NCBI GenBank assembly: GCA_033557835.1 | Contig: JAWQRO010000248.1 | Location: 1-46,464, forward strand | Length of the DNA stretch: 46,464 nt | Direction of reading: 5' to 3' | DNA from: Helochares maculicollis | Taxonomy: Eukaryota; Arthropoda; Insecta; Coleoptera; Hydrophilidae | Shown here: one piece after another, positions 35,343 to 46,199 of the stretch | How positions within the stretch are numbered: position 1 is the first letter of the stretch | How the letters are laid out: every line of letters starts with the position of its first letter | Translations under genes and position numbers: made by a program | Notes under the pieces: model-generated | The model's database searches: none | The model's input: only the letters and a program-made list of their open reading frames with translations | What the model was told of the DNA's origin: nothing

Positions 35343-35518
35343 AAAATCCACCATGGTTGACGCTGCTGTCTTGGATAAATTGGAGACCGGCTTCAAGAAG
35401 CTCGAAGCCTCCGACTCCAAGTCCCTCTTGAAGAAATTCCTCACCAGGGAAGTCTTCGACAGCTTGAAGACCAAGAAGACCTCTTTCGGTTCCACCCTTC
35501 TTGATGTAATCCAGTCAG
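35343..35518 (+). CDS. Argk: Argk first common coding exon (codons 1-56, first base)
   Basis: The acceptor TTTTTCAC|AG ends at 35342 and the donor G|GTAATG starts at 35519. Ten bases precede the ATG at 35353. They are 5'UTR when a non-coding exon is used, and code for Lys-Ser-Thr when joined to the 35006 exon. The exon ends after the first base of Gly56, so the following intron is phase 1. GC content is far higher than in the flanking intron. Confidence 0.95.
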
Positions 35519-38500
35519 GTAATGAAAACTTCTCTTCTACATTTTCGCAATGTGCGCGCGGCTTTCCGCCAAATTCAAATTGATTTTCAATTTTATTCAA
35601 AAAGCATGTTTTCGGCATTTTTCAAAAACAGACCCTCAGCGGTCACCGAAATTGGCGAAACGGCCCTGCTCGCTCCGAAACGAAAAATCACTGTAAATAT
35701 GTTTGTATTATCCTGGTACAGTGATTTTCCCAAAATAAATTACATAGGTTATTTGCGCCCATAAAGTCTCTTGCCCTTTGTGCTCTACAATAATCTACTT
35801 TACTGTACGCGTATATTTCGTAGTTTTTATCGCGATTTTAGCTATTTCATTTTGAATTTGCAGTTTCATTTTTTAACTCATTTTCCAATTGCTAGTTTTT
35901 TTTAATATCCTGATTTTTCATTTGGCCAGGATGGCGTTTGGCAATTCTTATTAGAATATTTATGTCTTAACCGAAAACAACGTTTTATGCGATACATTTG
36001 CCATAATTTCCAAAAATAAGTATTTACTGCGCTATTCGCACGTACTTCGTATGACAAAGAGCATATAAATATTCTATAAATTAATAGCTTCTGGCGAAAT
36101 GGGTATATTTGTCAATAATCCATAACTTCTCATGCAGCCTGTCTGCGGAGTCCATTATTTTAACTTAATAATTAACATAATAATAGCCTAATACATATTC
36201 TAGTAAAATCCAAACGAACGAGACCTAACCTTTGTGTCAATTAGAAAATATAAAGATTTATGTTTCTCTGCAGCTATAATTTTTATGAAAAAAATGTCCG
36301 CAAACTATTTTACGTAGTCCAAAAAAAACCTCAAGTCAAAACCAATCCGTTGATTGTTTCAAAAATTAAGAATGAAGTCAGGATCTAAAATGAAGATGAA
36401 AGAACACAAGTCAAGAATGAAAAAATGAGCATAAAAATTGGAAAAACGAAAATAAAAAGCTAAAATTAGAAAAAGAAAATATTTTTTAACCAAAATGACA
36501 AAATGAAAATTAAAATTTTTAAATCAAATGAAAAAATGAAAATTAAAATTTTTAAATCAAATGAAAAACTGCAAATTAAAATTTTTAAATCAAATGAAAA
36601 AATTAAAATTAAATTTTTTTAATCAGATGAAAAAATTAAAATTAAAATTTTTAAATCAAATGAAAAAATTAAAATTAAAATTTTTAAATTACAACGAAAA
36701 CATTAAAATAAGAATTATTAAATTGATATAAAAAGTAAAATCACGAATGAAAGAATGAACATCTAATTCGTATATTTTCTATTGTACTAGAGTGTAGAAT
36801 GATTTAAAATGATAGCGGCCAAAAATTATTAATATCGTGGTTGCCAGTAATTTTACTCAAACAGCAAATCCCCTGATATCCTGCCAATCCATTTTTAAAT
36901 CTAACACGTAAACGTTTATTTGAAATGCAGATTTAAGCGTATTACTTTTCTCCATTTGAAAGAATATACGTAAATCAATTCATTTCAAAATAAATTGATT
37001 TCTATCAAATTGTTGGGCTTTGAATGGATACCACTTGCTAGTATTTGAAAATAATTAATTTTCTCAGCAAACCTTAGCGAACTGTTTTTTGGGGCGTATT
37101 CCAGGAATATTTCAATAAAAGGGAAGGGACTCATTTTATATGCGTAAAAGTTCAATTTAAAGCTTTTGCTTGTGCTAATTTGATTTTTCTGTTCAATTAC
37201 GTTGAAATTCCCTCGATTCTATCTTTATGTCCATGAAAGTATTGAGAGATTCTAGTGTCTTCCGAGCAGCAAACATCCTTGTAAAAACGTAATTTTTTTA
37301 GTAGAAGTATATTTTGGGGTACTTATTTAACCGGCATTATTTTACAATTTTGAAAATAGCAGTAATAAATATAATACAACTCGATTAATGGCAGTAAAAG
37401 CACGTCTTAATTTAACATTGACGAATCGCACGATTCGCTCGATTCGCAAACTCAAATAAGCGTCGCCTATTCTGTCGTTTCACCCCTTTACCAAAACGTA
37501 AGCAGACCATGCTCGGTTAAGCGAAGTTTTCATTTTCGATTGCGATCAAATCCTCACGATGCCTCAATTTATTTTAGTGGAAACTCTAAAGAAGTTCAAC
37601 ACATCTTGATTAACTTGATAAAAGTTGTTAACTTCACAAGAAATCATAAACGTTTAAAATCAACAAGTGTTAGATAGAGAACGAGCCCCGAGTAAGCAAA
37701 GCTTATTTCACTTTTAGTATATTCTTTCTTTAATAATCAAGTTCCAACGACAAATCACGACGGCAGAATTGCGAGCTTGGTAACCAATTTCTTCAAAAAG
37801 CATCGAAAACAATTTTTATGTCACATAAGATTAGTAAAGGGTGAAAAAAATCACGGAAATTATGGAATTTTGAATAAGCAAAGAGTAATGCTTCCCTGCT
37901 ACATCAGAAAACGAATACGCATTGCTGACTCGGGATTCGCTCGCTTCGCTCGCTCATCCCTCGCGAATTGGTGATACATAGGCTTCGCTCACTCCAGGCT
38001 TCTTCAATTCGCTCAGTCGTAATTCATTCGATTCGCTTACACAAGTAAACGAAAGTTATACTGAGGTATTAATCACTCAGATAGGGAATACCCAGACCTT
38101 ATTCAACTAAGTAAGACGTGATTTTCATTTATCATGCTGATCTCATGTTACACTTTAAGAAAAATTTTAAGAATGTTTAGTTTTCTGAACCGCAAATTCG
38201 TATCTTGCTTAGTAAGCGAAGCCTATTCGGTCACTTCATCAAGGAGTAACCAGACCTTACTCGCTTAGACGAGAGGCGATTTGCATTTTCAACTACAGTC
38301 AGATCTTCACGATATTTTCATTTATCTTAATAAATATACTAAGAAATTTCTCGATTATCATTGTTATTCTGACAAAAAAATCGTAATTGTTTAAAATACA
38401 AACAAACAGATGTTTGGCTATAATAAAGTTTACTGTTGGAATCACAGTGTGCTCGTTTCTTAACGCGTCCCCACTCCCAAGTAAGCGAAGCTTGCTTGAT

Positions 38501-41500
38501 TTTTGATTTAGTCTTACTTTCCTACATGTTCATCAAATGGAATCCTTAGTAAGCAAACTGTATTGGCTCCCAGATGCATCAAGTTTCTAAACCGCTTCGC
38601 TTACTCGCAAATTGGTGATACATCAGACAACCAATACGCTTCACTTATTCGAGATTCGCTGGCTCATCCTCAATTGATGCGCATAGAAGCGAGTTCTCTT
38701 CGTTTACTCGAGTAAGCGAAGCGTATTCGTTTCCTATTGTTTTACCACTCCACCAGGGAGTAAGCAAATATTATATCGGTCAAGAAGCACATGATTTTAA
38801 TTTTCAATTCGACTCTTGCTGATATCTCAATTTATTTCAATGAAAATGCTGAAGAATTTTAGATATACGAGACGCAAGCATTGATCCAAATATGCCTTGA
38901 TTAGTTAGATAATTGTTTTTGAATTCATGTCGAAAGCATAACGACAAATTATCGGCAAATGGAATGTAGAAATGTTTAGATTGTTGTTCATCCCAGCCTA
39001 TTCTTTCCCTAATATATCAGTTCCTTGCGGGGATATTTCGAGTATGCGAAGCGTATTTGTTCCATTTGTGAGCTAATATTGATGTAGCATTCACGGCAAA
39101 ATATTTATTCCCTAAAAAAATCTTGACAGCTGAAAACAGGTAAAGACACGAAGCTATAGATACTATTCTGGTCTTTTCATGCACCTCCAATTGACTTTTA
39201 AGCTCTATCGACCCTGCTTAAATTTTCATCGGTACTTAAAAACTCTCATCAAACAGTAATGAAAGGAAACACGCAAGCATTTAAATTTTATAATTGCATC
39301 ATTAATCCAAGTTTACGATCATTTATGTTTTAGTAGACTATTAATAGTCAATATAAAGCTATAGACTGGACTAAAATTTAATAATTGTAAGGATGGTAAA
39401 AAAATGTAAACATATCTTGAGTGTATCACCCTTCAAGGACCCATTTCAAACCCAACTTAAGCCGAGAGCTTCAAAATAGGATGTCGTTCATCAAAGTGTG
39501 TTTCAGATTAATAGATTGAGTTAACTTTGCTTCAGCGTGTGATTTGAATCAAAATGAGCTTATCAAAATAGACTTCATATCAAAATAGATTCCATATCAG
39601 AATAGACTTCATATCAGAATATACTTTGTATCAGAATAGACTTCATATCAAAATAGGCTCCATATCCGAATAGAGTTCATATCAAAATAGACTCCATATC
39701 AGAATAGGCTTCATATCACAATAAAGTTCATTTCCAAACTGGCTTCATGTCAAAATAAGCTACATATCAAAATAGACATCTTATCAAAATGAGCGTCGTA
39801 ACTAAATAGAGATTCTATCAAAATAAGCTTTATATCAAAATTGGTTGCTGATGACAATTGTTAGCTAGGATAAAGTAATGTGACAAAGTTGGAGACAAAT
39901 GGCGTTTCTGTTTAGGCGGTGCTCCACAAAATCCAGTAAAATTGCTCGGGTGAATCCGGATGCCCCAGATATCGTAACAGGTAATCTAAAGGTCCAACCA
40001 CCTCAGCCCTTACCTCAATTCGTCTTCATTAATAAAAGACCTTCATTCCTGCGAGCTCGTTTCATCCGAAAATTATGTCCAAAATTTTCACAATGATCTG
40101 GGTGCGACTCACCAATGGGACACTGGAACATTTCCCCGGAGCCTCCCCGCCATCGTAATGAATTATTCGCACGGTACATGTGCCGCAACGGTGTCATATG
40201 TTTGTTTTTCCATTTATTGGCACTCTCGCGATTACCACGATTAGTCAGCTTTAAAAAGGCAAACGTAGATAAATTGAAAATAATGGGTGAATAAATAGAG
40301 AGTGGAACTAGCGAAAAATGAATAAAAATATGATTTGTCTCCATGAATAATCAATCACCCAGTTTGACGTCGGCCGATACACAATTTCCTGAACTTGACA
40401 ATGCCAATAAGAACAATTATTTTCCATTTCTCCGCTGGAGTCTCTCTCTATCTCCATCTATTTGCCTCTAACTCTATTCGATTTCTCTGTTTCACCATTT
40501 CTCCTTTCACCTCTTATCTAATATCTGTATACTACTCTATTCCTCCACCCACCCCTATTCCTCATCTTTCTACCACTCATCTCACTACCACCTATTTCTT
40601 TGCAGCCCAATTTTCTACCTTTCAACACTCAGCCCTCCCCGTCTCTATACCTCCATTCACCCTATCCCCAACACACCCCATTTTCCATCTCTCTTCCTCT
40701 AAACCTCGCATAACTCCTTGCCATTCATCAGATAACATTTCCACTGCATATATTTTTAACGCATAAAATAAATAGCATTACGTTAATGAGAGATGGAGCT
40801 TGATAGAACCCGCCTAAGGAATCGCAGGCTTTGAAGTTCATTTATAAAAAGAATCCAGTAAAGGCTTTTCACTGTTGTTAACAAGTTTTGATAATCAATT
40901 ATTACCAGCTGTCCTCGACGTTTGCATTTTTCTAACAAATATTGATAAACAATTAGCTTACGCCACCGTTAGAAACAATATCCACATTATCTCCATGGAG
41001 ATTCCATTTTATGGATTTAAAAACAGCCACTCTCCCCGCTCTCAAGCGAACCTAAAGCATCCCCGGCTACAATCAACCATCATATTTTGTAATTTCGTTC
41101 GAAATAAACTCTCATATCTTCATGCTACATTAAGCCCACTCCATGGAAACGCTAATTTTGTCCATCTCTCCCCCGTATATCATTTTCAATGAGTTTTCTC
41201 TAGATTGCTTTGTAATTTTCTACATTGTCGCATGGATACGAAATATGTATACACGCAGATATGGGAAAGTTCTTGCAATTATGAAGAAATTCGACCTCGT
41301 GATATTTTTGAATAACGAAATTGATTTTGGGGTTCTAAGATTGCTTTGGAGGCACGTGTGTGCATGAGTATGTCTTCGTATGCCCCTTCGTATGATAGCA
41401 CTTGTATTCTCTATTATTCGAAAGAAGCCCGCGTTGAAAGTAATAAAAAACATAATTTGAATCCGTTCGGACCATCGCAACTGGTATTTTAACTGCACAG

Positions 41501-44500
41501 GCTTTCTTTTTTATCGCAAACAAACTTGAGCAGATACATTGGAAATTCGGCAGGCCCCGAAAATAAAAACATACGCCTGCTGTTTCATCCAGCAGCCCGA
41601 ATTAATTCTGCGCCTTAATAGGCAACACAATTTGTTTGTTTGTGAGCTGAGAATTGACATAAAGGTAAATGAAACTGATAAAGTTAAGATTGAGAAGAGT
41701 TCAACTGACGATTTCAAATTGATGGGGGTACGCGGAGAATTATTTCCATTGTACCATAAATAAGCAATTCCAGTTTTCACCGAGTCCCGGCAATTTGTTA
41801 ACCGAAACGAAATAATTTAAGACAAAACGTTCACTCGATACAAAAGAGACTTTCTCCGACTTCGAGATTTCCACCGCAACTCGTGGAGGCGCCCCCAAAT
41901 TAATAATATCTAATAATTAGAACATTATCTTCCCTTCATCAAGATGTATTGTTAAAGCGTCGTAATAATTTACAACCTAATTAAATTTGATGAAGGCACA
42001 TGACGCAAATAAATGCCAGCTAAAGAAGCAATTAAATTTATTGTGCCCCCGAATGTAAACAAACCCTTATTTGTACAATCTTTTCGGAAGGTCTTTTAAG
42101 TAATCATTGGTTTGGAAATGCACAAGGAAGTACATTAGCCTACTGAAAGTGGTAATTATTTAATTAATGGATATTGTTTTCGAGTTGATTTTCCCTGGGT
42201 CTTTATGATGATTTACCGACGATACACAAAGAAATCGATTTTGCGAGTTATGCCCTCTGTTGTTTTACACTCGGATATTTATCATCCAAATCTAACGCTC
42301 ATTTATTATATATATTTTTAATTTGTTTATTCCATGATGCACATTGCAAAACTAATTAAACTGCTATTTTGAGGCTCTGGGGCTGTTTCTGGAAACAACA
42401 CGGAAAAGAGGAGGCTATCAAACCGCCTCTCCCTCACCGGCGCCCCCATCTCGCTCCGCATATGATCTCGGAGCTTTTAACAGACCCATCGTTCATTTCG
42501 GTTTTAATATGAGAAGATATAAGCTGTTGCAGATATGCGAAAACACTAAAATATGAAGTTGAAAATGAGCTGAATGTGAGGAAAAACTGGGAGACAATAA
42601 AATCGCATTATCCTCGCAGGATAAGCGGATCTTCCCGTGTTGTCTCCAAAGACTCACAATAGAACATTAATCTTGCTGTAATTGTACACAAGTATAGAGT
42701 ATGAGTTCGTTTTGTGTGGTTTTGTGTCAAACACGTACAGAGAAGTGTAGAAGAAAAATTTCTTCGCGGTGAATAGAAATGGATGTGCCGGTTCGTATAT
42801 ACGATATCAGAAGGGATGATCATGGCTAACATTTGCCGATAAATTAGATTTTGCGAAAGAAAAAATACTTGTCGTAAAAGCTCCGCCCTGCCGAAACCAA
42901 GCATCCAGTGTGCGCGACCTTAAAATTAGCACGTCGGCATCGCCCCACGCAAATTCTTATTTTTAAATTTTTCCGTGACAAACCCTCGTAATTCTTGTGT
43001 TATCGGGTTGGAAGAGATTAGGTAGGTGATATTAAAGCATTAGGGCGGTGTATGTGACCTCAGTTTTTAATTAACTATAAAAATTCGGTTCCACGCCGAA
43101 ATGTCTATCTAAATTTTGTAGCCGAACTTCGAATTTGAATGCGGGCTTCGCGAACTTGCCGCTTCCATGTATCTTTCTAATTACTCGTAACTAGTTTAGG
43201 TTTCCTCCCTTAATTTAATCTTGCGGTTCCTGTTCGAAAATAATTTCTCATGCTCAAAGCTCCCGTATCCAGGATACCCTGATTTTCTAAGCATATATAG
43301 CATACATATTTAATTAAATTATTATACTTTCGTGCCCCTCTGGTGGGTGCACTCTTTTGTTGATGGTTGAGGGCGCTTGTTCTACGTGTTTGCATTGCTT
43401 TTGTTACTCTAACGCAGTGCTGCTCTAACATATAGAGTTTCTTTGTGAGCGCAGTTGCCCTGTGTCACCCCACATCGCCCTTTTTAAGGTCAACACGACT
43501 CCTTGTTTTGCTCACTTTGGGAGATGGGGTTGGTTGAGGGAACGAACGGGATTTTGGCGCACCTGGCCTGGATAAGATTGGGTGGAGTCGACCTTGTTTC
43601 GTACGAAACACTCTTGATATGGTCCTGGCGGAGGGAGCTAATCTGTTCCAACTTGAGCGGGTCTGATCTGAACCGAGATTCGTAAATGTGGATCAGCTTG
43701 ACCTATCAAACACCCAAATCAAATCTTATATCTAAATCTGAGGGGCATGAATCCTCAATTGTCTTCATTCGAATAAAATAGTGCAAATTTACTTCCTGAG
43801 CTAACGTAACGAAATACTGAAGGAGCTTTCCCCTTGTTACAGGTTTAGAAAATCACGATTCTGGTGTTGGCATCTACGCCCCAGACGCCGAAGCCTACAC
43901 TGTTTTCGCTGATTTGTTCGATCCCATCATCGAAGACTACCACGGTGGATTCAAGAAGACTGACAAGCATCCTCCTAAGAACTGGGGTGATGTCAACACT
44001 TTTGGCAACGTGGACCCAACTGGCGAATACGTCATCTCCACCCGCGTCCGCTGCGGTCGCTCCATGGAAGGTTATCCATTCAACCCATGCTTAACCGAAG
44101 AGCAATACAAGGAGATGGAACAAAAGGTTTCCTCTACTCTCTCTGGTCTTGAAGGAGAACTCAAGGGTACCTTCTACCCCTTGACCGGCATGAGCAAGGA
44201 AGTCCAACAAAAGCTCATCGACGACCATTTCCTCTTCAAAGAAGGAGATCGTTTCTTGCAAGCCGCCAACGCTTGCCGCTTCTGGCCTTCCGGACGTGGT
44301 ATCTACCACAATGATGCCAAGACCTTCTTGGTATGGTGCAACGAAGAAGATCACCTTCGTATCATCTCCATGCAAATGGGCGGCGATCTTGGTCAAGTCT
44401 ACCGTCGTTTGGTATCCGCCGTTAACGACATCGAGAAGCGCGTTCCCTTCTCTCACAACGACAGGTTAGGCTTCCTCACCTTCTGCCCAACCAATCTCGG

Positions 44501-44744
44501 CACCACTGTCCGTGCCTCCGTACACATCAAGGTACCCAAGCTCGCCTCCAACAAGGCTAAGTTGGAAGAAGTCGCTGCCAAGTACAACTTGCAAGTCCGC
44601 GGCACTCGCGGTGAACACACCGAAGCTGAAGGCGGCGTCTACGATATCTCCAACAAGAGGCGCATGGGTCTTACAGAATACGACGCCGTCAAGGAGATGT
44701 ACGACGGTATCAGCGAGATCATCAAGATGGAGAAGGAATTGTAA
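35353..44744 (+). CDS. Argk: arginine kinase (join 35353-35518, 43843-44744)
   Basis: Arginine kinase reversibly transfers phosphate from ATP to arginine, making phosphoarginine, the energy reserve of arthropod muscle and nerve. The joined product is 355 residues, the usual length for non-dipteran insects. The N-terminal helical domain (about 1-100) carries the guanidino-specificity loop SGVGIY at 62-67. The C-terminal ATP:guanido phosphotransferase domain holds STRVR at 121-125, Glu224, the Cys270 active site in FCPTNLGTT, Arg228, Arg279, Arg308 and Glu313. Asp61 and Arg192, which form the interdomain pair, are also present. The start at 35353 has a near-ideal context (TCCACCATGG) in an exon that begins at 35343. 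Both introns are GT-AG. Nothing is truncated and the gene looks fully functional. I am confident of identity and exon ends. Confidence 0.97.
36490..36700 (+). repeat. 33-bp AT-rich tandem array in Argk intron
   Basis: AAATCAAATGAAAAAATKAA-type units begin at 36521, 36554, 36587, 36620 and 36653, an exact 33-bp spacing, with ATTAAAATTTTT in between. There are about six units. Confidence 0.85.
37740..37916 (+). repeat. longer repeat unit shared with 33222-33450
   Basis: Same ordered words as at 33222 (CGACAAATCAC, TTGCGAG, GTAACCAAT, CGAAAACAATTTTTAT, CACATAAGATTA, ACATCAGAAAACG). Here it runs straight into a full 47-bp core. Confidence 0.75.
37917..37963 (+). repeat. 47-bp core repeat, copy 11 (inside Argk intron)
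   Basis: The right three quarters (GACTCGGGATTCGCTCGCTT through CATCCCTCG) match exactly. The left end has a few changes. It is the only near-complete core inside the gene. Confidence 0.88.
39541..39843 (+). repeat. 17-bp minisatellite in Argk intron
   Basis: ATATCAAAATAGACTTC and variants (CAGAATAG, GGCTCC, GAGTTC) repeat about 17 times every 17 bp. The period equals that of the 11.97-12.24 kb array, but the sequence is unrelated. Confidence 0.88.
40425..40740 (+). repeat. pyrimidine-rich low-complexity tract in Argk intron
   Basis: For about 300 bp the sense strand is dominated by C and T with very little G (TCTCTCTATCTCCATCT, CTATTCCTCCACCCACCCCT). This yields a spurious 123-codon frame rich in Ser, Thr, Pro and Phe. 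It is a strand-asymmetric tract, not a gene. Confidence 0.75.
43843..44744 (+). CDS. Argk: Argk last coding exon (codons 56-355 and stop)
   Basis: The exon begins at 43843 after CTTGTTACAG, completing Gly56 and reading LENHDSGVGIYAPDAEAYTV. It codes for the rest of the enzyme without interruption and ends at TAA 44742-44744. It carries every catalytic residue named in the gene entry. Third positions are strongly C/G-biased (TTC, ATC, AAG), unlike the AT-rich surroundings, as expected for a highly expressed gene. Confidence 0.97.
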
Positions 44745-45055
44745 ACCCCACACACATTCTTATCATACGTGATTCATTACTTATAAGCAATGACAAAAAT
44801 AATTTGAGTATCTTCTTTTTGCCAACGGTTCCAGTGACTGCTTATTGCTAAGGTAAATGGTGTCTGGACATTCGTTAGTGTACTCAGCTTTCTAGTCGGC
44901 ATTGTTTAAAAACTGATAAATTCTTATAAATAACACTACACATTGGATACACATTTATTTATTATTTTTCAACGTACCTATGTAAAATATGTAAGTATTA
45001 TTTCAAACCAAAAATTTGTTACAAATATTTAATAAAAGACGTCCAATGTAATGGT
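44745..45055 (+). other. Argk: Argk 3'UTR (putative)
   Basis: AT-rich sequence follows the stop up to about 20 bases past the AATAAA at 45031. The true cleavage site is not visible and longer forms are possible. Confidence 0.6.
45031..45036 (+). terminator. Argk: polyadenylation signal AATAAA
   Basis: First canonical AATAAA after the Argk stop codon, 287 bases downstream, followed by a T-rich stretch (GGTTTTTTTC) at about 45053, which fits a downstream element. Confidence 0.7.
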
Positions 45056-45379
45056 TTTTTTCTTGACCCTACATCCAGCCAATACCAACCTAACCTAATT
45101 TAAAATCGTTGCGAGTGGAATTTGGAATTAAGTTTGTTGTCCATTTTCCCAGTTGTCGATCTAGCGCCTTGTCAAAAAGCAGCACAATGGTATCATCAAT
45201 AATCGTATTTGTTTCTGTAGACAAGCACTACGCATCCGTATAGTCATTGACTTGCAAAGAATCTGCAACAATATTATCATCTGTCCCATTTCGGACCTCA
45301 ACAAAAGCACAACGTTCTGTAGCAGTCAATATCAACCTACTTAAATAACAGAGCAGAGGTACAAAAAGTCCGAAAACTG

Positions 45380-45650
45380 TATGATAAGCTCGACGTTCTC
45401 GGAATAAAATTTATTTTCATTAAAAATGTATGTGCCTTGGTTGAAAATCTAATATTTGAGTGCCCCAAAAGCGGGGAACTAGGCGCAGAGCATCTCAGCT
45501 TTATGATAATTAATATTCTCTCCATAAATTAAAAGCATGAGCTTTGAGAAGATCAAAGGCCAGAAGCTAAAGCTTTCCGTAATAAAATTTATTTCCATTA
45601 AAAGTAGATTCGTTTTGGGTAGAAATTTAATATTTGGGGGAATCAAATAC
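45380..45650 (+). repeat. two diverged copies of an about 90-bp repeat
   Basis: AATAAAATTTATTTTCATTA...TTGAAAATCTAATATTTG at 45402-45457 matches AATAAAATTTATTTCCATTA...TAGAAATTTAATATTTG at 45581-45636. Each is preceded by an AAGCT(C/A)-rich stretch. Confidence 0.65.
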
Positions 45651-46199
45651 GCTGGCTCATTTCAAGTTGAAGCAAATCGCGCGTTCAGTCGCTAGAAGGA
45701 AACCGAGACGCATCGACAAAAAGACGGCAAACACTGTCTGCCTTATAAGCCAATTCACAGCTAATAGCAAACAATCTTTGTTTTAGCTTAGTTGACTTAC
45801 ATCTCGATGCTTCCCTTGCCTTTATTAGCATGATTTTTCTACACGTAACCATTGGTGAACATATGACATCTTCAACTACGCCCTTCATCATTAACAATGC
45901 CGTCAAACATTTTCTTCCCAATTTTTATGTGACAGTTACTGTAAAAATCCTTGTATACTATCATCCTCGCCAGAGATTTGTCAACGGAAAATATTCATAG
46001 CAGACCTCTCCGCTATAATCGAAACAAAGAGTCAACATCACTTTGATTTTGGACCTGCTTTGACTGGGTTTTTTGCTTTTGACTCACCTTTGGGATGATA
46101 TTCACTTAATTGGTCGCCGATTTCCGGATTGTATGCATCGATCCGTATTTTTTTTCTGTTCCTTGTTTTAGAGGTAATCAGCTATCAATTTTGAAGCCG
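45651..46199. other. intergenic DNA, no gene identified
   Basis: A 78-codon minus-strand frame (45685-45921) has mixed, protein-like composition but no recognisable family. Nothing else stands out. Confidence 0.35.

Larger units (their letters stand above)
37500..39065 (+). repeat. degenerate tandem cluster of core-family repeats in Argk intron
   Basis: Three long related units begin near 37510, 38255 and 38750. Each has a TTTTCAnTT/CGATT start, a TC(n)TCACGAT or GCTGATAT block followed by CAATTTATTT-like sequence, and a CTTGATTA-like block. Each ends with a remnant of the core: GAGTAAGCAAAGCTTATTT (37688), CAAGTAAGCGAAGCTTGCTT (38479) and GAGTATGCGAAGCGTATTT (39040). Further core scraps lie at 37425-37462, 38205-38230, 38637-38670 and 38700-38725. 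Confidence 0.65.
35519..43842 (+). other. Argk: Argk intron (8,324 bp)
   Basis: Donor GTAATG at 35519, acceptor CTTGTTACAG ending at 43842. No other exon is recognisable inside. It contains a 33-bp AT-rich array, a cluster of core-family repeats, a 17-bp array and a long pyrimidine-rich tract, each listed separately. Open frames at 39899-40344, 41220-41523, 42608-42904 and 43503-43685 show no domains. Confidence 0.9.

Noticed and set aside
15760..37963. The regularly recurring 47-bp core as a CRISPR array
   Set aside because: Copies are irregularly spaced over 22 kb, occur in both orientations and lie in a eukaryotic genome with introns; there are no uniform spacers and no cas genes.
40395..40766. 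123-codon plus-strand frame as a gene
   Set aside because: It lies in a pyrimidine-rich low-complexity tract in the Argk intron; its Ser/Thr/Pro/Phe bias follows from base composition.
44091..44772. Antisense and shifted frames over the last Argk exon (121, 95 and 86 codons)
   Set aside because: They are shadows of the strongly codon-biased arginine kinase exon.
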